This document shows positions 1-5,995 of a stretch of DNA of 15,455 nucleotides, piece after piece; within the stretch, counting starts at the first letter, position 1, and every line of letters starts with the position of its first letter. The DNA comes from Methylomonas sp. (GTDB taxonomy: Bacteria; Pseudomonadota; Gammaproteobacteria; Methylococcales; Methylomonadaceae), in the NCBI GenBank assembly GCA_026989715.1, contig JALSIU010000227.1, positions 1 through 15,455 of the forward strand, in the 5' to 3' direction. The notes beneath the pieces are model-generated. The model made no database searches. It was not told the origin of the DNA and was given only the letters and a program-made list of their open reading frames with translations. The translations under genes and the position numbers were made by a program.

Positions 1-114
1 GGCAGTGATTTTATGAGGCTGAATTGTAAGGGAAATATTGTTGAATATTTTATTGTCGCCGCGCGCAAAAGAGAGCTTGTTGATGGAAATCATGCTAAAA
101 ATAAAGTTGAATAA
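1..114 (+). CDS. Possible C-terminal end of an upstream protein (partial)
   Basis: Frame 1 is open from the first base and ends at a TAA at 112-114, giving 37 residues that include NIVEYFIVAARKRELVDG. The other two forward frames stop within the first 15 bases. The composition is protein-like (alternating hydrophobic and charged residues, ending in a lysine/asparagine-rich tail), as expected for a C-terminus. I do not recognise the family. So short an open stretch could be chance, and the start lies outside the window. Confidence 0.35.
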   Translation, partial: GSDFMRLNCKGNIVEYFIVAARKRELVDGNHAKNKVE

Positions 115-164
115 GTAGAGGGCATGGCTAATACAATAAAACCGTTTCGATTGGGTCATTATAG

Positions 165-258
165 AGCAAGCCCTAGCATTAGGTAACCTGAATTCAGGCT
201 ATGTTGGAAAACATGTGTTGCTTTGTTTGCATTATTGAGCATTTGCGCTTGCTAGGCT
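165..258 (+). other. Cluster of short palindromes that could fold as a branched element
   Basis: Three small inverted repeats follow one another: CCTA/TAGG at 172-183 (loop GCAT), the perfect 12-bp palindrome CCTGAATTCAGG at 187-198, and ATGTT/AACAT at 201-214 (loop GGAA). They are enclosed by the complementary pair AGCAAGC (165-171) and GCTTGCT (247-253). An overlapping alternative pairing of AGCCCTAGC (169-177) with GCTAGGCT (251-258) is possible with one bulge. This may be a structured leader, a small RNA or a dispersed repeat. I do not recognise a known family, and short stems arise by chance in AT-rich DNA. Confidence 0.25.
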
Positions 259-339
259 CAGGGAGGGTGTTAGTGTAAAGTGAATGTCATAATATGGTTT
301 TTTGGAAAAACGATAAACGATTATCAGTAGGAAAGTAAT

Positions 340-1896
340 ATGTCTCGTTATACCTTTACTTATATTGGTTTTGATGCTCAACAGCAAGAGTCGATTAATA
401 CTGTTTTATATTTTGCTGCTTCGGCATTAGATGACCAGTGGGAGCCTGTCAGCGTTGCAGCTGATAGTGATATTAGTTTTATTAATTTGGATGCTGAAAG
501 TGGTGAGCAATTATTGCAAGCACAACGGAAAATTAAAGCAGATGATTGTTTGGTGTTGATGGCAGAAAATTTAGCTGAACAGTATGAGCATTATTGGTCA
601 TTAGAGCAAAAAGCATTCACTCCATTAAATTTGAAAAAGTTGACAGAATTGTTGAATCAGGTTTCTGCTTGCCGGGTTGCGATTGCAAAATTGCCAACTG
701 AGGAAGTGGATGCGGTTGTACGCCAATATATGATGGCTTACAGGCAGGGTGAATCTATTGAGGAAGACGGTCGCGAGAAGCTTGAGCAGGCCGCTGTCAG
801 TGATAAGTTGGTTCAAGATAACGACATTGATACTCAGCACTGCGTACAACAAGGGTTACCTGAATTTGATTTTGATATGGCGGAAGAGTTAGGTCATGTG
901 GATGACTCTGAGGTTGTTGCGCTTTCCCTACCGGATTTTTTTCCACTTAGTGCAGAATATGAAGAGGAGCAAAAACACTTTACGCAAGCATTCGATGAAT
1001 TAGACTTTTTACTCGATGAATCTTTGCAGATTGTGGATGAGTCAAGTGAGGAGGGTGATGCGGCATTTACGGAACAGACAGAGTATGAGTTTGAATTGGA
1101 TTTAGCATCTATATTGACTATGACTAATGATACGAAACCTGGTGTACGCAATAAACAACAGGCATCAGAGTTTGTGGCGAAGGTTGTCGATGATTTGCAT
1201 TCTGCTGCCGTGCCTAAGCGGCAAAAAGTGATTTCTAATGTGGATATTATTGTACCGACCCGTACTTTATCTGTTAAAAACTATTTTTTTGGTTTAGTGC
1301 AATTAGCACGTAAGGATAAAGCCTGTCGAGTGATTAGATTGAGTGATTTACCATTGTTGTATATTTTACCAAGTCATAACCAATTTTATTTTGCAGGAAC
1401 AGATAATCAGTTACTTCAGTTTGTTGTTGCTGATCCCAAAAAATTAAAGGTAAGAACAGTTAAAAAAATACAATTAGAAAAATTGTTAGCTAGGGTAACG
1501 ATTTTGCAGCCTCAGGCATTGGATGCTTTATTGGTGCGTGCCGTACTATTTGTTTCACAAGGGCGGTTATTGAAAGGCCATAAGGCTGAACGCCAAGTAG
1601 AGTTAACGGCATGGCAAGGTGATATTAATGTTGCCCAACTAGAAAAATATACGGACATTGCGCAAGTGATGCTACATCAACCAAAGAACCTATATGTTGT
1701 CGCTGAATTAGCGCAAGTGTCACTAACAACGCTGTTTGATTTTTACAATATTTGTTATTTATTGGGCTGTATTCGGATATTGCCTGCCACAGTGAATCAA
1801 GTTGTGCGACCTAAGAAGAGTAAAAAGACGTTCGGTTATTTTTTAAGGACGTTATTTAAAAATAACCTGCTTAATTTATTGAGAAGTAGTCGTTAG
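340..1896 (+). CDS. Uncharacterised 518-residue protein, receiver-like N-terminus and acidic linker
   Basis: I do not recognise this gene. The start is supported by AGGAA at 329-333, six bases before the ATG. Three parts are visible. Residues 1-110 alternate predicted strands and helices and end with a segment (about 91-108, KAFTPLNLKKLTELLNQV) that resembles the last strand and helix of response-regulator receiver domains; no clear phospho-acceptor pocket can be assigned, so this could be a pseudo-receiver. Residues about 135-265 are rich in Asp and Glu and look like a flexible linker. Residues about 295-485 look like a folded alpha/beta domain ending in a helical, possibly winged-helix-like segment. 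The last 25 residues are Lys/Arg-rich (PKKSKKTFGYFLRTLFK). There is no signal peptide or membrane span, so it is probably cytoplasmic. It converges on the HPP-CBS gene with a 4-bp overlap of the ends. Domain assignments are inference only. Confidence 0.8.
   Translation: MSRYTFTYIGFDAQQQESINTVLYFAASALDDQWEPVSVAADSDISFINLDAESGEQLLQAQRKIKADDCLVLMAENLAEQYEHYWSLEQKAFTPLNLKKLTELLNQVSACRVAIAKLPTEEVDAVVRQYMMAYRQGESIEEDGREKLEQAAVSDKLVQDNDIDTQHCVQQGLPEFDFDMAEELGHVDDSEVVALSLPDFFPLSAEYEEEQKHFTQAFDELDFLLDESLQIVDESSEEGDAAFTEQTEYEFELDLASILTMTNDTKPGVRNKQQASEFVAKVVDDLHSAAVPKRQKVISNVDIIVPTRTLSVKNYFFGLVQLARKDKACRVIRLSDLPLLYILPSHNQFYFAGTDNQLLQFVVADPKKLKVRTVKKIQLEKLLARVTILQPQALDALLVRAVLFVSQGRLLKGHKAERQVELTAWQGDINVAQLEKYTDIAQVMLHQPKNLYVVAELAQVSLTTLFDFYNICYLLGCIRILPATVNQVVRPKKSKKTFGYFLRTLFKNNLLNLLRSSR
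1834..1867. terminator. 10-bp inverted repeat at the convergent gene ends, possible terminator
   Basis: GGTTATTTTT (1834-1843) and AAAAATAACC (1858-1867) are perfect inverted copies separated by 14 bases. They lie inside the last codons of the + strand gene. On the minus strand they begin 26 bases beyond the HPP-CBS stop codon and are followed by GAACGTCTTTTTAC, so the stem could end minus-strand transcription. The stem is AU-rich and the T-run does not abut it, so termination would be weak. Confidence 0.3.
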
Positions 1897-3068
1897 TAGT
1901 CTGCATGTGCCAATTGCTGATTATACAGTGCTGCCACTAAGTTGGCTTGATAGACCATGCCGACTAATCGGTGCTCTTGGTTAATAATTGGAATTTGCCT
2001 ATGTCCTTGTAAAGACATGAGCGGGATTAATTCAGCGATATGGCTGGATTCAGGTAAAGCAATGACTGAACTTGTCATGATATGGCCGATAGACTCAGGT
2101 TTGTCGGTTTGAATCAGCGGTGTACGTCGAATAAATTGGCGTAGTTTATCTTGTAGGCTGTCATAGGCATGTAAGTTAATATTTTTTAAAAAATCATGCC
2201 ACGTGACAATGCCTATAATGCGGTTGCGACTATCGACGACCGGTAGCACTTTTAATCTTTCTGTTTGAATCAAGTGCCATGCCGCTTCTACTTCAGTATC
2301 GTATTCTACGGATATGACATCACGAATCATAATATCGGCACAGCAAATATCACCGCGAATACGTTTAAAGGTATTCAGTTCTGCCGTATTCAAGAGATGG
2401 CTTAATTGGGTGGCCGTAACATCTACAAAGCTGTCTGTGCTTTTTAGTGCTGCATCCAAATCTTGTACGGTGACACCTACTTTATGGCTCGGTTGGGTAA
2501 TGGCATGGCGTTGCTTATGTTCTAATTCTTTACGGGCGATAGCGTTGGGGTATTTGCGCCGCATGATGCCGCGATTGATGATAATGGAAAGCAGTAACAT
2601 AATGAATACATTGATGCCGACGGGAACCAGCACAAAGGAGTAGCCGAGTGAAGTAATGCTGCTACCGGCCATTACAGGTGCTAATGCAGTTGCTGCTCCG
2701 GGAGGGTGTAGGCAACGTAGTAATAGCATGACCAAAATAGAGCCGCCGACAGCGACAGCGGAAGCCGATGCGGTTTCTGTAATATTTAAAGCACAACTCA
2801 TGCCGATGATGGCTGAACATAATTGCCCACCTATAAAAGGCCAGGGTTGGGCTAAGGGGCTGTTAGGGATAAAAAACAAGATAACCGCTGATGCGCCCAT
2901 TGAGGCAACAATCATTGGTGCGGCGGTATCCGTTCCTATTAATGTACGCGTCGTTAAAGCAATAAAAAAGATGGAGCAAAAGCAGGCGAGTAGGGAGTAA
3001 ATCTTGGCTTTTAGGTTGAGATTGACGGGGTCAACAAGAAAGGCTTGTAGTAGCGGTAATAATTTCAT
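1893..3068 (-). CDS. HPP family integral membrane protein with C-terminal CBS pair, candidate nitrite transporter
   Basis: This 391-residue protein has a hydrophobic N-terminal half (about residues 22-168) with several membrane segments and the family hallmark LHPPGAATAL around H121-P122-P123. A charged linker (about 170-240) leads to two CBS repeats at about 244-298 (CADIMIRDVISV, LPVVDSRNRIIGIVTWHDF) and 328-382 (HIMTSSVIALPES, IPIINQEHRLVGMVYQANL). HPP proteins of cyanobacteria and chloroplasts have reported nitrite transport activity; CBS pairs usually bind adenine nucleotides and gate their partner domain. Its position near nar/nir genes makes nitrite movement plausible, but that substrate is inferred. 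The nearest ribosome-binding match is GAGGT (complement of 3082-3086), 13 bases upstream, which is long spacing. It lies 47 bp downstream of the minus-strand unknown gene and is probably co-transcribed with it. Its stop overlaps the 3' end of the convergent gene. Confidence 0.88.
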   Translation of the reverse strand: MKLLPLLQAFLVDPVNLNLKAKIYSLLACFCSIFFIALTTRTLIGTDTAAPMIVASMGASAVILFFIPNSPLAQPWPFIGGQLCSAIIGMSCALNITETASASAVAVGGSILVMLLLRCLHPPGAATALAPVMAGSSITSLGYSFVLVPVGINVFIMLLLSIIINRGIMRRKYPNAIARKELEHKQRHAITQPSHKVGVTVQDLDAALKSTDSFVDVTATQLSHLLNTAELNTFKRIRGDICCADIMIRDVISVEYDTEVEAAWHLIQTERLKVLPVVDSRNRIIGIVTWHDFLKNINLHAYDSLQDKLRQFIRRTPLIQTDKPESIGHIMTSSVIALPESSHIAELIPLMSLQGHRQIPIINQEHRLVGMVYQANLVAALYNQQLAHADY

Positions 3069-3115
3069 TATCTTTTTGCTGACCTCGTAAACATTTTTTG
3101 GCTATCTTGCTTTGG

Positions 3116-3670
3116 TTAATGCAAGGTGTCCTGTTTGGTATGGTTATAGATATTGCTTAATAAATGAATCATAACAAAAAGCATGGTTTGTGTAATTTTA
3201 ATGGCAGGATTGCGATTCGGGTCTTCCGCAGCATAGGTGTTGACAGATTCATTCATAAATCTAACTAATCCCGTTTGATTGACTTCAACGGCAGAATTTA
3301 AGGCAAAATGCTCTTCTAATGATGCTTGTGTTTTATTGTCTGCTTGCTTTTGTTTTGCAATGGATTGCAGTTGCGTACCGATAAGGCTGGCTTGTTGCTC
3401 TAGCCACTCGGGGCTTAATTCATTTTGTGTGGGCATTTTGCCGAAAGCATGCTGATAAATACTAATGACATCAAAGCAAAGATCCATAAATAAATAAGAC
3501 ATTTCCTGGTTTTTTTCCGCAATAGCGGCGGGAAATAAGTTAAATATCATTTGCGAGAGGACAGGTTGGTCGCTTTGAAATTGCGTTAAAATTTTCCTTC
3601 CCGCCGCTTCATCTAGGCTTCTGGCATGTTTTAAAGCTTGATAAAGTTCTTGGTCATTCAGTTCGTGCAT
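3116..3670 (-). CDS. Uncharacterised 184-residue helical protein
   Basis: I do not recognise this gene. The protein is predicted to be mostly alpha-helical and soluble, with no signal peptide; residues about 38-80 and 158-178 are more hydrophobic (for example MSYLFMDLCFDVISIY and TMLFVMIHLLSNIYNH), suggesting packed amphipathic helices rather than true membrane spans. Residues 82-118 are Gln/Lys-rich and coiled-coil-like. The ATG is preceded by AGGA (minus strand, nine bases upstream). It is the first gene of a likely two-gene minus-strand unit with the HPP-CBS protein 47 bp downstream, and is divergent from narK across a 443-bp region. The pairing suggests a function linked to the HPP protein, but nothing in the sequence states what it is. 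Confidence 0.75.
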   Translation of the reverse strand: MHELNDQELYQALKHARSLDEAAGRKILTQFQSDQPVLSQMIFNLFPAAIAEKNQEMSYLFMDLCFDVISIYQHAFGKMPTQNELSPEWLEQQASLIGTQLQSIAKQKQADNKTQASLEEHFALNSAVEVNQTGLVRFMNESVNTYAAEDPNRNPAIKITQTMLFVMIHLLSNIYNHTKQDTLH

Positions 3671-4113
3671 AATATTAAATCCTAGTCATGATAATCCTTA
3701 ATATTGTAACAAATGAGACTCCGCTATTGCGGCTTCGCAACTAAAAATATTTCTAGGCTCACAAGCATATGACGGTAGGGTGGGGAATGCGTAAATAGGC
3801 AGTTTCTGCCAAGGCCACCGTTGAGATTTCATAAAATAATCCACAATAAAAAGAAGTGAATAACCAAAGTATTAAGATTTAAAAACCTCTATTTTAGTGG
3901 TGTTTTTGTGTGTTATTTCGAAAAATCCTTATAAATTATATTGATGTAATATCGCCCAAAATAATCATCGTTAATAACCTAGTAACTTACTTGGTTATTG
4001 CTTTATTTTCAATGTGTTACGTGTCACATATAAAGTAATAAATAGAGGTATTTAGTTTTGTTTAGGAGTAAGATTGTCTTATCAATTTAATTAACCTTTG
4101 CAGTGGAGTTTAT
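3671..4113. promoter_or_regulatory. Divergent intergenic region between the unknown/HPP unit and narK
   Basis: This 443-bp stretch has no convincing ORF. Its left part (about 3720-3825) is relatively GC-rich with small hairpins: TTGCG/CGCAA at 3727-3740, GGCAG/CTGCC at 3798-3810, and ACGGT (3772-3776) facing ACCGT (3817-3821). That is the look of a degraded dispersed repeat. The right part (3830-4113) is AT-rich and promoter-like. It contains the inverted repeat AATAACC (3973-3979)/GGTTATT (3993-3999), a CRP-like palindrome at 4013-4028 and the narK ribosome-binding site GGAG at 4105-4108. It should carry promoters for both directions; I cannot place the minus-strand one with confidence. Confidence 0.6.
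4013..4054 (+). promoter_or_regulatory. CRP/FNR-family-like operator and candidate narK promoter
   Basis: TGTGT-TACGTG-TCACA at 4013-4028 differs at one base from the CRP consensus TGTGA-N6-TCACA. The hexamer TATTTA at 4049-4054 could be a -10 element; a start near 4062 would put the palindrome centre (4020.5) at -41.5, the classical class II activator position. There is no -35 match, as expected for an activated promoter. The regulator is unknown: a CRP/Vfr-type protein fits best, whereas the FNR/DNR consensus TTGAT-N4-ATCAA is not met. Confidence 0.4.
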
Positions 4114-5727
4114 ATGGCTGATTTACATAAGTGGGATGTTGAAGATGAAGACTTTTGGGAGGCCGAAGGTAAGATGATTGCGAATCGAAATTTATGGATT
4201 TCGATTCCCAGCTTATTGTGTGGCTTTGCCGTGTGGTTGTACTGGGGCATCATTACCGTACAAATGTTGAACTTGGGCTTTCCTTACGAAAAGTCACAGT
4301 TATTTACTTTAATGGCGATTGCGGGGTTGACGGGGGCAACGTTAAGAATACCGAGTAGTTTTTTTATCCGTTTGTGCGGTGGACGTAATACTATCTTTTT
4401 TACCACGGCATTATTAATGTTGCCGGCTTTGGGAACGGGGATTGCCTTACAAGATAAAGACACGCCGTTTTGGGTGTTTGAAGTATTGGCTTTATTGTCA
4501 GGCTTTGGGGGAGGGAATTTTGCTTCTTCTATGTCTAATATCAGTTTTTTCTTTCCCAAAAAAGTACAAGGATTGGCATTAGGCTTAAATGCCGGTTTAG
4601 GTAACTTTGGTGTGACAACTATGCAGATGCTAATTCCGTTATCGATGACGGTAGGTATGTTTGGTGCACTAGGCGGCGATCCCATGACTTTGATTGCCAC
4701 GTCAGGTACTTTGATTGGTAAAATTCCGGCAGGTACAGAAACCTATATTCAAAATGCAGGCTTTATTTGGTTATTGTTTTTAGTGCCACTGGCATTTTTT
4801 AGTTGGTTTGGTATGAACAATATTCGAACCGAAGAAGTTTCGCCGGTTACGCGTGGCCCTATTGTTAGTATGGCGATGATTACCGGTATGTTGGCGATTA
4901 GTTTTATTGCGGCTATTTTTGGTTTATGGTTGATGTTACCTGAATCGGTTAATGGTTCGGGCTTCCATGTTCCGAAAGAAATTGCATTATTTATCGTTAT
5001 CGCTTTGACGGTGTCGTTGTTAAAAATTATTCCCGGTCAGATTGGGCAGAGCTTAGAGCGTCAATATCAGATTTTTGATAATAAGCATACTTGGGTCATG
5101 AGTATTATTTATACCATGACCTTTGGTTCATTTATTGGATTTGCCGCAGCCTTTCCTTTGGCGATTAAAGTCATTTTCGGCTATCAGCATGTGCTGGTTG
5201 ATGGGGTGATGACTCATGATTTGCCTAATCCTAATGGACCGAGTGCTTTAATGTATGCCTGGATGGGGCCTTTTATCGGTGCATTGATTCGCCCTGTGGG
5301 CGGTATGATTGCCGATAAATTCGGGGGTGCTTGGGTCACGCATATTGTGTCTTTTGTGATGGTAATTTGTGCCGGTGGGGTGGCTTACTATATGAAAGCG
5401 GCTTATAACTCGGCAACACCTGAAGAATATTTTGTGCCTTTCTTTATTATCTTCTTGTTGCTATTTGCAGCGACGGGTATCGGCAATGGGTCTACGTTTC
5501 GCTCTATTGCCATGATTTTTCCTAAAGAGCAGGCAGGGCCGGTTTTAGGTTGGACTTCAGCGGTCGCCGCTTACGGTGCATTTTATATTCCTAAGGTTTT
5601 TGGTGAGCAAATTAAAGCCACCACGCCTGAAGTGGCTTTAATGGGGTTTGCGGCATTTTATATCGTTTGTATTATGATTAATTGGTGGTTTTACTTACGT
5701 AAGGATGGCGAATTTTATAACCCATAA
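4114..5727 (+). CDS. narK: NarK-type nitrate/nitrite transporter (NNP family MFS)
   Basis: This is a major facilitator of the nitrate/nitrite porter family, expected in the inner membrane, exchanging external nitrate for internal nitrite or importing nitrate. The N-terminus (W7 to S30, with ANRNLWISIPSLL) closely follows E. coli NarK. The two nitrate signature stretches are present: GFGGGNFASSMSNISFFFPK at 130-149 and GIGNGSTFRSIAMIFPKEQA at 455-474. The substrate arginines correspond to R78 (GATLRIP) and R393 (GALIRPVGG, followed by ADKFGG). At 537 residues it is about 75 longer than E. coli NarK (463). Most of the excess lies between the N- and C-terminal halves, where residues about 248-308 add two hydrophobic stretches, suggesting 14 rather than 12 membrane segments. 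The start is supported by GGAG at 4105-4108. It has its own upstream region and is separated from narG by 268 bp, so it may be expressed separately. Confidence 0.93.
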   Translation: MADLHKWDVEDEDFWEAEGKMIANRNLWISIPSLLCGFAVWLYWGIITVQMLNLGFPYEKSQLFTLMAIAGLTGATLRIPSSFFIRLCGGRNTIFFTTALLMLPALGTGIALQDKDTPFWVFEVLALLSGFGGGNFASSMSNISFFFPKKVQGLALGLNAGLGNFGVTTMQMLIPLSMTVGMFGALGGDPMTLIATSGTLIGKIPAGTETYIQNAGFIWLLFLVPLAFFSWFGMNNIRTEEVSPVTRGPIVSMAMITGMLAISFIAAIFGLWLMLPESVNGSGFHVPKEIALFIVIALTVSLLKIIPGQIGQSLERQYQIFDNKHTWVMSIIYTMTFGSFIGFAAAFPLAIKVIFGYQHVLVDGVMTHDLPNPNGPSALMYAWMGPFIGALIRPVGGMIADKFGGAWVTHIVSFVMVICAGGVAYYMKAAYNSATPEEYFVPFFIIFLLLFAATGIGNGSTFRSIAMIFPKEQAGPVLGWTSAVAAYGAFYIPKVFGEQIKATTPEVALMGFAAFYIVCIMINWWFYLRKDGEFYNP

Positions 5728-5752
5728 AGGCATATTGAACATAACGGTATTA

Positions 5753-5810
5753 AGGGCTGAGGATAAAATACAATCTGAAACTCAAGTGATTGGTCAAAAT
5801 TCTCAGCCCT
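5753..5810 (+). other. 9-bp inverted repeat with long loop downstream of narK
   Basis: AGGGCTGAG (5753-5761) is matched by CTCAGCCCT (5802-5810), separated by 40 bases. It begins 25 bases after the narK stop. There is no T-run after the right arm, so a Rho-independent terminator is unlikely. It may protect the 3' end of the narK mRNA, separate narK from narG transcription, or be an operator pair. A poor FNR-like half site, AGGGT-ATTT-ATCAA, follows at 5816-5829. Confidence 0.35.
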
Positions 5811-5923
5811 AAGTTAGGGTATTTATCAATACGCAGAATAGATAGAATAGCAAGTGGCTTGGTTTAGGTGCTTTTTTATTAAGGGCAATCTACGCCGGTC
5901 TCGCAAAAATAAGAGCATAAATG

Positions 5924-5965
5924 TTATGTGGTGCGCCACATAATGCCGCCTACGTTGTGCGTAGG
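5924..5965 (+). promoter_or_regulatory. Two tandem hairpins in the narG leader
   Basis: The first is TTATGTGG (5924-5931)/CCACATAA (5936-5943), eight perfect pairs around a TGCG tetraloop, extendable by GU pairs. The second is CCTACG (5949-5954)/CGTAGG (5960-5965) around TTGTG. Only five bases separate them. They end 16 bases before the narG Shine-Dalgarno AGGAG (5982-5986), so if transcribed they form the 5' leader structure of narG. They may act as mRNA stabilisers, a processing site or a translational control element; alternatively they are DNA palindromes bound by a regulator. Confidence 0.45.
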
Positions 5966-5995
5966 AAAGATAATTCATAACAGGAGAAAAACACG

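Noticed and set aside
2314..3000. Forward-strand ORFs of 109 and 114 codons
   Set aside because: They lie wholly opposite the HPP-CBS gene, whose protein has clear membrane and CBS motifs; their translations look like antisense shadows with no recognisable domain or ribosome-binding site.
3941..3954. Possible FNR box TTGATGTAATATCG upstream of narK
   Set aside because: The left half-site TTGAT is perfect, but the right half does not match ATCAA at the N4 spacing, so it is no better than chance in AT-rich DNA.
4284..4700. Minus-strand ORF of 138 codons inside narK
   Set aside because: It is antisense to the conserved first half of NarK including its nitrate signature; the Pro/Lys/Asn-rich translation is typical of a shadow frame.
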